Source: Marinisporobacter sp.
Lineage (GTDB): Bacteria > Bacillota > Clostridia > Peptostreptococcales > Thermotaleaceae
Reading direction: 5' to 3'
DNA length: 64,000 bases
Assembly: GCA_025210395.1 (NCBI GenBank)
Contig: JAOARV010000007.1
Location: 1-64,000, forward strand
The position numbers were made by a program, and so were the translations under genes. The notes under the pieces were generated by a model. It saw only the letters and a program-made list of their open reading frames with translations, did not search any database and had not been told where the DNA came from. Of this stretch, positions 52,619 through 61,295 are shown piece after piece. Each line of letters starts with the position of its first letter. Position 1 is the first letter of the stretch.

Positions 52619-55282
52619 ATGGAAACAGAAAAGAATGAACTAATTGTAGTGATGAAAGAAGCTGGAAAATTTGATTTTGACTTTAGGAGAGTATCAAAAA
52701 AATTAAAGAAAGAGCAAATAACTGTACAAAAGGATATAATCAATGCTTTTGAAGAAGATGAAAATAAGGGGTTGTTTTTTCTTAGTTCTTTAAATAAAAC
52801 AATAATATTGTCAGAATCTGTGGGATACTTAAAAAGTATGATAGATATATTTATAAAACAACTATCTAAAAATCCTGAAATTGAGCATTTAAGAGAAAGA
52901 ACAATGGTTACTATAAATGAGCGAGAAAGGAAACATTTGCTAAAAGATGTACCCTATCTGATAGGTGGTGAATATTTAAATGAGGAATGGATTGAGAGGT
53001 TTTGGGAAAGGCTAAATAATTCCTTTAGTGAAATGATCATAAAGTATAAGGGCAGTGTCTCAGAGTTTTTTTCAACTTTCAATGTTAATATTCATTTAGT
53101 AGGACGTGTATTTTTTCATTTAGTAGAAAGCAAAAAGGAGGAGTATCCTTTTGCCTTTTTAGCTACTTATTCCATCTATAATAATGATCAAGGGACATCA
53201 AAGCATCTTCCCCTGAAAAACGCACTAGTTGAATATGGTGACAATAATGAGAAGTTGCTTTATTTACTTTCAACAGTAAATAAAGCAGCAACAAGAAGCA
53301 AGTTGATTGCGGACCTTATTCGTACAGGAGAAATATTTCATCCTATAGGGATCAGCGTTGAAGAAGCGTATACTTTTTTAAAGGAAATACCTATTTATGA
53401 AGAATCGGGTATATTATGTCGTATTCCAAAATGGTGGAAAAATAAAAATAAGTCCTTAAAAATATCAGTAAGTATGGGGAATTCTATACAATCAAGACTA
53501 AATAGCCATGCATTAGTTGATTTTGATGCAAAGATATTTTTAGGAGAAGAAGAGATTACAGAAGACGAAATAAAAAAAATGCTTTCAGAAACAGAAGGAT
53601 TAGCCTTTATAAAAGGAAAATGGGTAGAGGTTGACCACAAAAAGCTACAGGAAATGTTAAAGGCCTATGAAAAAGCACAAGAATTAATAGAAAATGAGGA
53701 TATAAACATTATAGAAGCATTAAGGTTTAAATTGAATGCAGAAAAGGTATTGAATATCAAAGAAGATGAAGGAGAATTAGAAGTTACTAATGGTCAGTGG
53801 CTTCATTCAGTTTTTGATAGACTAGCTAATCCAGATCAGCTAGAAACGATTACTTGTGGAGAAAAGTTTAATGCCACTTTACGCTCTTATCAAGAGAAAG
53901 GGTTAAGCTGGCTTCATTATATGAAAGATTTAGGCCTTGGAGCATGTCTTGCAGATGATATGGGACTTGGAAAAACAATTCAAGTTATTGCACTTTTAAA
54001 CTATATAAAAACAAGCGAAAAAGAAAAAGCAATCCTAGTAGTTCCTGCATCCCTGATTAGCAACTGGATGAATGAAATAAAAAAGTTTGCACCCATGCTA
54101 AAATATTATGTGATTCATCCATCTGAAAATAAAGATTTAGACAATATAGATAGTAGCCATATAGAAATATATGATATTTTCATAACGACCTATGCTATGG
54201 TTTCAAAATATGAGTGGGTTAAAGAGGTTCTTTGGGATACTGTAATTTTAGATGAGGCACAGGCTATAAAAAATCCACGAACAAAACAAACAAGAACAGT
54301 GAAAGAATTAAAAGCTAAGTATAGAATAGCAATGACGGGTACCCCTATAGAAAATCGCCTTTCAGATTTATGGTCCTTGTTTGATTTCTTAAATAAGGGT
54401 CTACTTGGAAGTTCTAAAGAATTTACTGATTTTACAAAGAAGCTTAAGGAGAGTCAAATAGGTTACTCGAGGCTTAAAAAAATTGTTAATCCATTTATTC
54501 TTAGAAGAGTAAAAACGGATAAAGCTGTTATTTCTGATCTGCCAGAAAAAATAGAAATGAAAACTTATGCTTCTCTCACTAAAAAACAAGTTCTCTTATA
54601 TAGTAAGCTAGTAAAAGATTTGAAAGAAAGATTAGAATCTACAGAGGAAGGTATACAGCGCAAAGGAATAGTAATTTCATCTCTTATGAAATTTAAGCAA
54701 ATATGTAATCATCCATCACAGTACTTAGGACAAGAAGCTTATGGAGAAAATGAAAGTGGTAAGTATGCTAGGCTGAAAGAAATATGTGAGACGATTTATG
54801 AAAAAAGAGAAAGAGTACTTATATTTACTCAATTTAAAGAAATGACAAAGCCTCTTAGTGATTTTTTAGAAACTATTTTTCAGCACAAAGGTCTTATATT
54901 ACACGGAGGAACAGCAGTAAAGAAGAGGCAGGAGCTTGTAGATGCATTTCAAGGAGAGGAATATGTGCCTTTTATGGTGCTTTCTATAAAAGCAGGAGGG
55001 GTTGGATTAAATCTTACAGCGGCAAACCATGTTATACATTTTGATAGATGGTGGAATCCAGCAGTGGAAAACCAAGCAACAGATAGAGCCTTTAGAATAG
55101 GACAAAAGAAAAGTGTTGTAGTTCATAAATTTATCACAAAAGGAACTATTGAAGAAAAAATCGATCAAATGATTGAAGATAAAATAAAACTTTCAAAGGA
55201 AATTGTTTCTGATAGTCAAGAAAGCTTTATAACAGAGATGAGTAACAATGAAATTATGGACTTATTTGAATTAAAAATATAA
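52619..55282 (+). CDS. SNF2-family DEAD/DEAH-box helicase
   Basis: The 887-aa protein has an N-terminal SNF2 helicase-associated region (to about 400, with WVEVDHKKLQEMLKAYEKAQ) and the two-lobed SNF2 ATPase: SYQEKGLSWLHYMKDLGLGA, CLADDMGLGKTIQVIALL, DEAQAIKN, MTGTPIENRLSDLWSLFDF, VLSIKAGGVGLNLTAA and QATDRAFRIGQKK. It should translocate on DNA or remodel protein-DNA complexes using ATP. A SWIM-domain gene follows 16 bases later, a pairing common in Firmicutes. Its role is unknown. Confidence 0.92.
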   Translation: METEKNELIVVMKEAGKFDFDFRRVSKKLKKEQITVQKDIINAFEEDENKGLFFLSSLNKTIILSESVGYLKSMIDIFIKQLSKNPEIEHLRERTMVTINERERKHLLKDVPYLIGGEYLNEEWIERFWERLNNSFSEMIIKYKGSVSEFFSTFNVNIHLVGRVFFHLVESKKEEYPFAFLATYSIYNNDQGTSKHLPLKNALVEYGDNNEKLLYLLSTVNKAATRSKLIADLIRTGEIFHPIGISVEEAYTFLKEIPIYEESGILCRIPKWWKNKNKSLKISVSMGNSIQSRLNSHALVDFDAKIFLGEEEITEDEIKKMLSETEGLAFIKGKWVEVDHKKLQEMLKAYEKAQELIENEDINIIEALRFKLNAEKVLNIKEDEGELEVTNGQWLHSVFDRLANPDQLETITCGEKFNATLRSYQEKGLSWLHYMKDLGLGACLADDMGLGKTIQVIALLNYIKTSEKEKAILVVPASLISNWMNEIKKFAPMLKYYVIHPSENKDLDNIDSSHIEIYDIFITTYAMVSKYEWVKEVLWDTVILDEAQAIKNPRTKQTRTVKELKAKYRIAMTGTPIENRLSDLWSLFDFLNKGLLGSSKEFTDFTKKLKESQIGYSRLKKIVNPFILRRVKTDKAVISDLPEKIEMKTYASLTKKQVLLYSKLVKDLKERLESTEEGIQRKGIVISSLMKFKQICNHPSQYLGQEAYGENESGKYARLKEICETIYEKRERVLIFTQFKEMTKPLSDFLETIFQHKGLILHGGTAVKKRQELVDAFQGEEYVPFMVLSIKAGGVGLNLTAANHVIHFDRWWNPAVENQATDRAFRIGQKKSVVVHKFITKGTIEEKIDQMIEDKIKLSKEIVSDSQESFITEMSNNEIMDLFELKI

Positions 55283-55298
55283 TTTTGAGGTGAAAGTT

Positions 55299-56033
55299 AT
55301 GAGCTATTATGGAGGATTTGCTCCCTATGTATCCGTAGCAGAAAGAAAAAAAAGAGCAGAAAAAGCTGTTGAAAAGTTAAGGAAAAAGGATTCTACTATT
55401 TCTCCAGTAGTTGTGGAAGGTAGAAAGATCGCTAAAACTTGGTGGGGAAAATCATGGATTAATAATTTAGAGAGCTATGCAGACTATGGGAATCGTCTTT
55501 CAAGAGGTAGAAGCTATGTCAGACATGGGTCAGTACTAGATTTAAAAATGATAAAAGGAAATATAAAAGCTTTAGTGCAAGGAAGTGATACACAGCCCTA
55601 TAAAATTAATATTGAAATAAAAGCTTTAGATCAAACCTCATGGAAACATATTGTAGATGAATGTTTAGGACAAATAGAATCTATGGAGGAGCTAATTGAA
55701 GGAAAATTTCCTAAAGCTTTAGAAAAATTATTTACATCTAAAGGAAAAGGCTTATTTCCATCTCCTAAAGAAATAGAGTTACAATGTGATTGTCCAGATT
55801 ATGCAACTATGTGCAAGCATATAGCTGCTGTACTATATGGAGTGGCGGTAAAATTAGATCATGAGCCAGAAATATTTTTTACTTTAAGAGGTGTGAATAT
55901 AAATGATCTTATTTCAGAGGCTATAAGTAAGAAGACGAAGACCATGCTAGAAAAATCAAAAGTTAAAGGTCGTAGAGTGATTGAAGATACTGAAATTTTT
56001 GATATGTTTGGAATTGATATGGATGAGGAATAA
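55299..56033 (+). CDS. SWIM zinc-finger protein, partner of the SNF2 helicase
   Basis: The 244-aa protein begins SYYGGFAPYVSVAERKKRAE and AKTWWGKSWINNLESYADYG, a block common to this family. The SWIM motif ELQCDCPDYATMCKHIAAVL (CxCx7CxH) is near residue 165. The C-terminus is basic and helical. SWIM domains bind DNA or protein. The gene directly follows the SNF2 helicase and is likely to act with it. GAGGTG lies 6 bases before this ATG, and a GTG at 55290 overlaps that site. Confidence 0.9.
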   Translation: MSYYGGFAPYVSVAERKKRAEKAVEKLRKKDSTISPVVVEGRKIAKTWWGKSWINNLESYADYGNRLSRGRSYVRHGSVLDLKMIKGNIKALVQGSDTQPYKINIEIKALDQTSWKHIVDECLGQIESMEELIEGKFPKALEKLFTSKGKGLFPSPKEIELQCDCPDYATMCKHIAAVLYGVAVKLDHEPEIFFTLRGVNINDLISEAISKKTKTMLEKSKVKGRRVIEDTEIFDMFGIDMDEE

Positions 56034-56091
56034 GAAGATTTAACTGTTGATAAAAAAATTAAATAACTGTTTCGAAAACAGGGTTATACCT

Positions 56092-56248
56092 CCTTCTCCT
56101 TAAATATTTTAATATTATGTTTACAGTATCACAAATTTTTATATACCTAAAAATATTCAAAAATAGTAGCATATTAGGATAAATTTAGAATACATTTATT
56201 ATTATAATAACTATGGATAATTGAGGGGGAGAATCAAGATGAGAATAT
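56092..56248. repeat. duplicated promoter-proximal segment, copy 2
   Basis: Homologous to 52289-52420. It includes CTCCTTCTCC (a minus-strand ribosome-site remnant), TTAATATTATGTTTACAGTA and GAGGGGGAGAATCAAGATGAG, and supplies the start of the deacetylase gene. Confidence 0.6.
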
Positions 56249-57015
56249 GGATTATTAATCGAAAGCTTGTTTTAAGTATAGTGTTTTTATTTATATTTGT
56301 AGGGGTGTCCTTTTTTTATCTTGGAGATTTTGGAGAAATGATTGTTGGTGTAATGAATAGGGACAAAACTTTGCCTATATATTGTGTAGAGCAGGATCAA
56401 AAAAAGATTGCCATAAGCTTTGATGCAGCTTGGGGAGATCAATATACACAGGGGATATTAGACACTTTAGATAAATATAATGTGAAAACCACATTTTTCT
56501 TAGTAGGATTTTGGGTAGATAAATATCCAGATATGGTAAAAAAAATTCATGATAAAGGTCATGAGGTAGGAAATCATTCTAGCACCCATCCTCATATGTC
56601 AAAATTGTCAGTAGAACAAATTAGCAAGGAGTTAAATGAAACAGGAGGAAAAATTGAAAAAATCACAGGACGAAAGCCTATTTTGTTTAGACCGCCCTTT
56701 GGAGATTATAATAATCGATTAATTGATACAGCAAAGGAAAACGGATATTATACGATTCAATGGGATGTAGATTCGTTAGATTGGAAAGAATTAGGTACGC
56801 AACCAGTAGTAGATCGGGTTACAAGAAATGTGAAAAATGGTTCTATTGTGTTGTTTCATAATAATGCAAAGTATGTATTAGAATATTTACCCCTTGTTAT
56901 TGAGAGACTTCAAAAGGAAGGATATGAAATTGTTCCTATATCAGAATTGATTATGAAGAAAGATTTTTACGTAGATCATACAGGGATGCAAAAGAGCAAA
57001 GAAGAGACAGAATAA
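56239..57015 (+). CDS. polysaccharide deacetylase, PdaB-like
   Basis: The 258-aa protein has an N-terminal membrane anchor (KLVLSIVFLFIFVGVSFFYL) and a NodB domain: KKIAISFDAAWGDQYTQ, TTFFLVGFWVDKYPDMV, GNHSSTHPHMSKLS (zinc His pair), RPPFGDYNN (catalytic-site Arg/Pro) and YTIQWDVDSLDW. The first motif is FDAAWG rather than FDDG, so the second metal-binding Asp is absent, as in PdaB-type sporulation proteins. It probably has a role in spore cortex formation. GAGGGGGAG lies 8 bases before the ATG. Confidence 0.85.
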   Translation: MRIWIINRKLVLSIVFLFIFVGVSFFYLGDFGEMIVGVMNRDKTLPIYCVEQDQKKIAISFDAAWGDQYTQGILDTLDKYNVKTTFFLVGFWVDKYPDMVKKIHDKGHEVGNHSSTHPHMSKLSVEQISKELNETGGKIEKITGRKPILFRPPFGDYNNRLIDTAKENGYYTIQWDVDSLDWKELGTQPVVDRVTRNVKNGSIVLFHNNAKYVLEYLPLVIERLQKEGYEIVPISELIMKKDFYVDHTGMQKSKEETE

Positions 57016-57039
57016 TAGAAGATTTTGATATATATAAGA

Positions 57040-57080
57040 TGCATCATAAAAGAATGCTTTGATTGAAAAACCTATAAATA
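57040..57080. repeat. dispersed palindromic repeat, partial copy C
   Basis: ATGCATCATAAAAGAATGC and TTTGATTGAAAAACCTATAA correspond to the right half of copies A (6822) and B (49004). Confidence 0.4.
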
Positions 57081-57085
57081 GAATA

Positions 57086-57114
57086 TTGACTTTACTTGAA
57101 AAGTTTTGTATAAT
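57086..57114 (+). promoter_or_regulatory. promoter of the NSS transporter T-box operon
   Basis: TTGACT (57086-57091), a 17-bp spacer and TATAAT (57109-57114). Confidence 0.85.
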
Positions 57115-57119
57115 AATAC

Positions 57120-57360
57120 ACAATTGTAAAAAAGTCAAAATGCTATGAAAGAGAATAGTAAAAAAATGATGTTTTACAGAGAGTAAGTCAATGGTGAGAG
57201 ATTTACAAACTAGTTTTTTGAACCCGCTCTTGAGCAGATGGTGATGAAGCCATTACGTTTCTAATCACGTTACGATTAGCTTAAGTGAGCCAATTGGCTA
57301 ATAAGGGTGGTACCGCGAGTAAGCTCTCGTCCCTTCGTGGGATGAGGGCTTTTTTGATTT
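57120..57360 (+). promoter_or_regulatory. T-box leader, likely proline (CCC specifier)
   Basis: It has the stem I AGTA motif (57182-57185), the T-box AAGGGTGGTACCGCG (57303-57317) and a terminator with stem GCTCTCGTCCC/GGGATGAGGGC followed by six Ts (57323-57356). When aligned to the valS leader by the GCTYYTGAG block, the specifier position holds CCC (57223-57225). The same position in the valS leader holds GTA, which supports the alignment. The leader would sense uncharged tRNA-Pro and control the NSS transporter and its small partner. Confidence 0.85.
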
Positions 57361-57420
57361 TTGTTTTGAATATTATGTAAACATTGTTCTCAAGAGGAGT
57401 AAAAACAAAGGAGGAGTTAG

Positions 57421-58917
57421 ATGAATAAACAAGAACAATGGGGTAGTAGATGGGGATTTATTGCAGCATCTATGGGGATGGCTATAGGAACAGGTAATAT
57501 ATGGAGATTTCCAAGGGTAGTAGCATCTAATGGAGGAGGTCCATTTTTAATTGCTTGGACGGTTGCTTTATTTGTTTGGGCTATTCCACTCCTTATGGGT
57601 GAGATGGTAATGGGTAGAAAAACAGGACTAGGTACAATAGGAGCCTTCCGTGATTTTGTAGGACGTAAATTTGCGTGGATGGGTACATGGATTGCAGCCA
57701 TATGTTTAGCAATTATGTTTTATTATTCAGTGGTTATGGGATGGTGCATGAAGTACTTTACATTAGCTGTTTCAGGTGTCTTTAAACCTGGGATGGGGAC
57801 AGAGGCTACAGAAGCTATATGGAATACATTTACTACCACACCATCACAGACAATATTTTTTCATCTTATTGCAATGATTATAGCAGGAACGATTATTTAT
57901 AAGGGAATCAATGAAGGAATTGAAAAAGCTAGTAAAATTATGATTCCAACCTTATTTTTATTATTAGTTTGTGCGGTAATAAGATCTGTAACCCTTCCTG
58001 GTGCTACAAAGGGACTTGAATATTTATTTAGCCCAAAGCTATATATGCTAAAAAGCCCTAAGATTTGGCTTGAAGCATTTACTCAAGCTGCATGGTCAAC
58101 TGGAGCTGGATGGGGTTTTATTATTACTTACGCTGTATATACTAAAAAGAAAGAAGATATTGCAGCAAATTGTATGATTATGGGCTTTGGAAATAATGTA
58201 GGTTCGTTGATTGCAGGACTTACAATACTTCCGTCTATATTTGCTTTATCTCCAAGTCAAGAATTTGTTAATCAAGCCATTACATCAGGAAACACAGGAC
58301 TTGCATTTATTTATTTAGCACAGTTATTTCCAACTATGCCAGCAGGAAGAATTCTTGCAGCAATCTTTTTCTTAGCTATGTCTATTGCTGCTTTATCATC
58401 ACTTCTTCCAATGATTGAGGTAGGAGTAAGAAACTTAATGGATATGGGAATAACTCGTAAGAGGGCAACTTTAGTTATTACTATTGGAGGATTTATATTT
58501 GGAATACCTTCTGCTTATAGCTTAGACTTTCTAAATAATCAAGATTTTGTATTAGGGATTGGATTATTAATAAGTGGATTATTTGTAGCATTTGCTCTTA
58601 TGAAATATGGTTTAGAAGAGATTAGAAATAAAGTAATTAACACAGAATGGTCAGATATGAAGGTAGGCAAATGGTGGAGTAGATGTGTAAAATTATTTCC
58701 CTTGTTTTTTGTAAGTCTTACAGGATGGTGGATGTGGCAAGCGGTAGGATGGTATCCTGACAGTTGGTGGAATCCATTAGAAGTATATAGTCCTGGAACA
58801 ATATTAGCTCAAGTGGTATTTTGGGTTTTAATAGGAATTTTAACGAATAATCTACTAGCAAATAAGATTGGAAAAGGTCGAGATATTACTGAAACTTCTT
58901 TAGGAAAGGAGCAATAA
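57421..58917 (+). CDS. Na+-dependent transporter of the NSS family, candidate proline carrier
   Basis: The 498-aa protein has twelve membrane helices. It begins RWGFIAASMGMAIGTGNIWR-FPRVVASNGGGPFLIAW, the LeuT-type Na+ and substrate site in helix 1, and contains TGAGWGFIITYAVYTKKKED of helix 6 and FFLAMSIAALSSLLPMIEVG. It should import an amino acid with Na+. The T-box with a CCC specifier suggests proline or a related amino acid. A 33-aa small-subunit-like gene follows after a single base. AAAGGAGGAG precedes the ATG. Confidence 0.9.
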   Translation: MNKQEQWGSRWGFIAASMGMAIGTGNIWRFPRVVASNGGGPFLIAWTVALFVWAIPLLMGEMVMGRKTGLGTIGAFRDFVGRKFAWMGTWIAAICLAIMFYYSVVMGWCMKYFTLAVSGVFKPGMGTEATEAIWNTFTTTPSQTIFFHLIAMIIAGTIIYKGINEGIEKASKIMIPTLFLLLVCAVIRSVTLPGATKGLEYLFSPKLYMLKSPKIWLEAFTQAAWSTGAGWGFIITYAVYTKKKEDIAANCMIMGFGNNVGSLIAGLTILPSIFALSPSQEFVNQAITSGNTGLAFIYLAQLFPTMPAGRILAAIFFLAMSIAALSSLLPMIEVGVRNLMDMGITRKRATLVITIGGFIFGIPSAYSLDFLNNQDFVLGIGLLISGLFVAFALMKYGLEEIRNKVINTEWSDMKVGKWWSRCVKLFPLFFVSLTGWWMWQAVGWYPDSWWNPLEVYSPGTILAQVVFWVLIGILTNNLLANKIGKGRDITETSLGKEQ

Positions 58918-58918
58918 T

Positions 58919-59020
58919 ATGTCAGGAACATCTATTTTTATGATGAGTATTACCTTAGGTTTTTACTTTATAGGATTTGTTTTATTGCTCAATACAGCTT
59001 TTAAATCAGGAAAGCATTAA
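58919..59020 (+). CDS. 33-aa single-helix NSS transporter small subunit candidate (MetS-like)
   Basis: The chain begins MSGTSIFMMSITLGFYFIGF and continues VLLLNTAFKSGKH, one membrane helix and a short basic tail. AAAGGAG lies 6 bases before the ATG, within the last codons of the transporter, whose stop is one base upstream. This arrangement resembles the methionine/alanine NSS small subunit (MetS) of actinobacteria, where the large subunit needs it. Homology is not established. Confidence 0.75.
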   Translation: MSGTSIFMMSITLGFYFIGFVLLLNTAFKSGKH

Positions 59021-59039
59021 TCTTAAAAATTGACAAAAA

Positions 59040-59068
59040 GGAGTATGCCATGCATGCTTCTTTTTTTT
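59040..59068 (+). terminator. terminator of the NSS transporter operon
   Basis: A 9-bp stem GGAGTATGC/GCATGCTTC with a CAT loop and a run of eight Ts. Confidence 0.85.
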
Positions 59069-59136
59069 AAAAAGGATACATAATTCATGAAAGAAAGAGA
59101 AAAATAAAAGAAACTAGTTATTTAGGTGGTGAATAT

Positions 59137-60324
59137 ATGCTGTTCGAAGAAATGAAAAAAATAGGAATTGCAGGAACAAATGGAAAAACTACAACAGCTA
59201 AAATGATCTGCCAGGTATTAAGAGAACAGGGATTATCTGTGGGATTTATTAGTAAAGAAGAAATAAGTATGGATGGAGAAAAGTTAGAAACGGATTTTAA
59301 TTATTTAAATATAGAAAATATATTTTATTTTTCAGAGGAAATGATCAAAAAAAATATAGAAATTGTCATTGTAGAAATAGATGATAGCTTTTTTGATAAA
59401 AAAGTTTTACAGAGCATTGATTTTGATATGATTGTATATACAAGTATAGAAATGGATGGTATAAAAAATGCTACAGAAATAAAAAAATATATGGATTCAC
59501 AAAAAAATCTTTTAAATAATTTATCCAATCATAGTATAATTGTTGTCAATGCAGATGATAAAAATAGTTTTGAATTATTAGAGAATATAAAAAAACGATT
59601 GATTATTACCTATGGATTTTCTTCTAAAGCTACGATTACGGCATCTAGTATAGAGATTGCACCTATTGGGTTTAATTGCTGCATACAAAGGGGGATCACT
59701 TCTTTGTATGATATCGATTTAGAGCCTATGGAAGTTCCTATTGAACTAAATCTTATTGGAAGACATAATGTGTATAATGCTTTAGCTGCTATTGCAACTG
59801 TACTGATTTTAGGAATTTCACCAGAAAATGTTAGAAAAGAATTGAAAGGATTAAAAAAAATAAAAAGAAGAATGAATAAAATTGATGATACGTATCAAAT
59901 TATAGATGATAGATGTGAAAATCCAGCTAGCTTTGAAGCAGCCTTTGAAGCCATTCAAAGTGTTGATTATGAAAAGTTAACAATTGTTAATAGTATTATA
60001 GGAAATAAAGGGATAGAATTAAATAAAAGGAATGCTAAAATTATTGCCAATTGGATGCGTGGATTAAAAGCTGCCAAATTGATTACAACTTGTAGTATAG
60101 ATGTAGTAGACGATCAAGACCGCGTGTTAGAAGGTGAAAAAAAGGGATTTTATGAAGTAATGAAAGAAAATGAAATCGTCTATGAACATAAAGAACGATT
60201 AGAAGATGCACTCCATATTGCTTTATCTCATACGGGAAGAAAGGACTTGATTTTACTCCTAGGTGGGAGTGGAATGGATGAAGGAGAAAATTTAATTAGA
60301 AAGTTTTTAAAAGAGAAAAAATAA
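59137..60324 (+). CDS. Mur ligase-family protein lacking the N-terminal domain
   Basis: The 395-aa protein starts only a few residues before the P-loop (KKIGIAGTNGKTTTAKMICQ) and has the central ATPase (residues 1-220, SIIVVNADDKNSFELLENI) and the C-terminal ligand-binding domain with LNLIGRHNVYNALAAIATVL and the MurE-like ATP-contact region. The domain that binds UDP in MurE is missing. The C-terminus lacks a clear diaminopimelate DNPR motif: it reads CSIDVVDDQDRVLEG. It may ligate an amino acid to a non-UDP substrate. AGGTGG precedes the ATG. Confidence 0.8.
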   Translation: MLFEEMKKIGIAGTNGKTTTAKMICQVLREQGLSVGFISKEEISMDGEKLETDFNYLNIENIFYFSEEMIKKNIEIVIVEIDDSFFDKKVLQSIDFDMIVYTSIEMDGIKNATEIKKYMDSQKNLLNNLSNHSIIVVNADDKNSFELLENIKKRLIITYGFSSKATITASSIEIAPIGFNCCIQRGITSLYDIDLEPMEVPIELNLIGRHNVYNALAAIATVLILGISPENVRKELKGLKKIKRRMNKIDDTYQIIDDRCENPASFEAAFEAIQSVDYEKLTIVNSIIGNKGIELNKRNAKIIANWMRGLKAAKLITTCSIDVVDDQDRVLEGEKKGFYEVMKENEIVYEHKERLEDALHIALSHTGRKDLILLLGGSGMDEGENLIRKFLKEKK

Positions 60325-60339
60325 ATTTCTCTTTTTTTA
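60311..60339 (+). terminator. terminator of the Mur-like gene
   Basis: The short stem AGAGAAA/TTTCTCT overlaps the end of the gene and is followed by T runs. Confidence 0.5.
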
Positions 60340-60429
60340 TTTGCATAATCTCGTCCGAAGGTGAATAAATATAGTTGTAGATTGACCCTGAAAAAGTACA
60401 TAAGAATTAGGAAGGAGCGTGGGGGTTAA

Positions 60430-61074
60430 ATGACAGATCGAGTAATTGATACAAATATAGTAACTGTTGTAGGTAAAATGCATTCATCTTCAGTATTTAG
60501 TCATGAAATGTACGGAGAAGGGTTCTATACTTTTGACATAAAAGTCCCTAGATTAAGCGAATATAATGATATATTGCCTGTAACCATTTCAGAACGATTG
60601 ATGGTGGATTTAGATATTGAACAAGGAACAACTGTTAAAATTGAAGGGCAATTGCGGTCATACAACAAATATGTAAATGGGAAAAATAGGCTTATTTTAA
60701 CTATATTTGCGAGGGATTTATCCATGTGCGAGGAGGAGGAAGTAAAGAATCCAAATCAAATTTTTCTAGATGGGTATGTATGCAAAGCACCTGTATACAG
60801 GTCTACTCCATTTGGAAGAGAAATTACAGATATGTTGATTGCTGTGAATAGACCTTATAACAAGTCTGATTATATTCCCTGTATTGCTTGGGGCAGAAAT
60901 GCAAGATTTTCAGAAAAACTAAAGGTAGGAGACCATATGAAAATATGGGGAAGAGTACAAAGTCGTGAGTACCAAAAAAAATTAAGGGATGATTACGTAG
61001 AAACAAAAGTAGCTTATGAAGTGTCTATATCTAAAATGGAGATGAGTGAAGAAAATAATAAAGAAGAGCAATAA
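60430..61074 (+). CDS. tandem-OB single-stranded DNA-binding protein-like protein
   Basis: The 214-aa protein has two OB-fold units (residues 5-105 and 117-205). The first has NIVTVVGKMHSSSVFSHEMY, SERLMVDLDIEQGTTVKIEG and LILTIFARD. The second has IFLDGYVCKAPVYRSTPFG, YIPCIAWGRNARFSEKLKVG and HMKIWGRVQSREYQKK, which are the normal SSB strands. Both repeats resemble SSB-type OB domains, but the first lacks the usual aromatic pattern. It has no acidic tail of ordinary SSB. It may be a DNA-binding or adaptor protein. Upstream is an AAGGAG. Confidence 0.8.
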   Translation: MTDRVIDTNIVTVVGKMHSSSVFSHEMYGEGFYTFDIKVPRLSEYNDILPVTISERLMVDLDIEQGTTVKIEGQLRSYNKYVNGKNRLILTIFARDLSMCEEEEVKNPNQIFLDGYVCKAPVYRSTPFGREITDMLIAVNRPYNKSDYIPCIAWGRNARFSEKLKVGDHMKIWGRVQSREYQKKLRDDYVETKVAYEVSISKMEMSEENNKEEQ

Positions 61075-61090
61075 AAATAGAAATAGAGAA

Positions 61091-61119
61091 AGAAGGAACT
61101 TCGGATCCTTCTTTTTTTA
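61091..61119 (+). terminator. terminator of the SSB-like gene
   Basis: The stem AGAAGGA/TCCTTCT is followed by TTTTTTT. Confidence 0.8.
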
Positions 61120-61216
61120 GTTTTTGTAATTTGTCATTTAAATTTGTCACATATTTTACGTTTGTCCATATATATATAGTGTAAAAAGCACAAAAGAGGA
61201 TCTAAAAGAAAGGGGG

Positions 61217-61264
61217 ATGGGGTTGACCTTTGAAATCTCATCTACAGAAGATAATAAATTTTAA
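61217..61264 (+). other. very short ORF with ribosome site, uncertain
   Basis: MGLTFEISSTEDNKF is preceded by AAAGGGGG at a short spacing. It lies 32 bases before the Ala-rich gene. It may be a leader peptide or chance. Confidence 0.2.
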
Positions 61265-61295
61265 AAAATATAAAAATAAAATGGAGGAATAAAAA

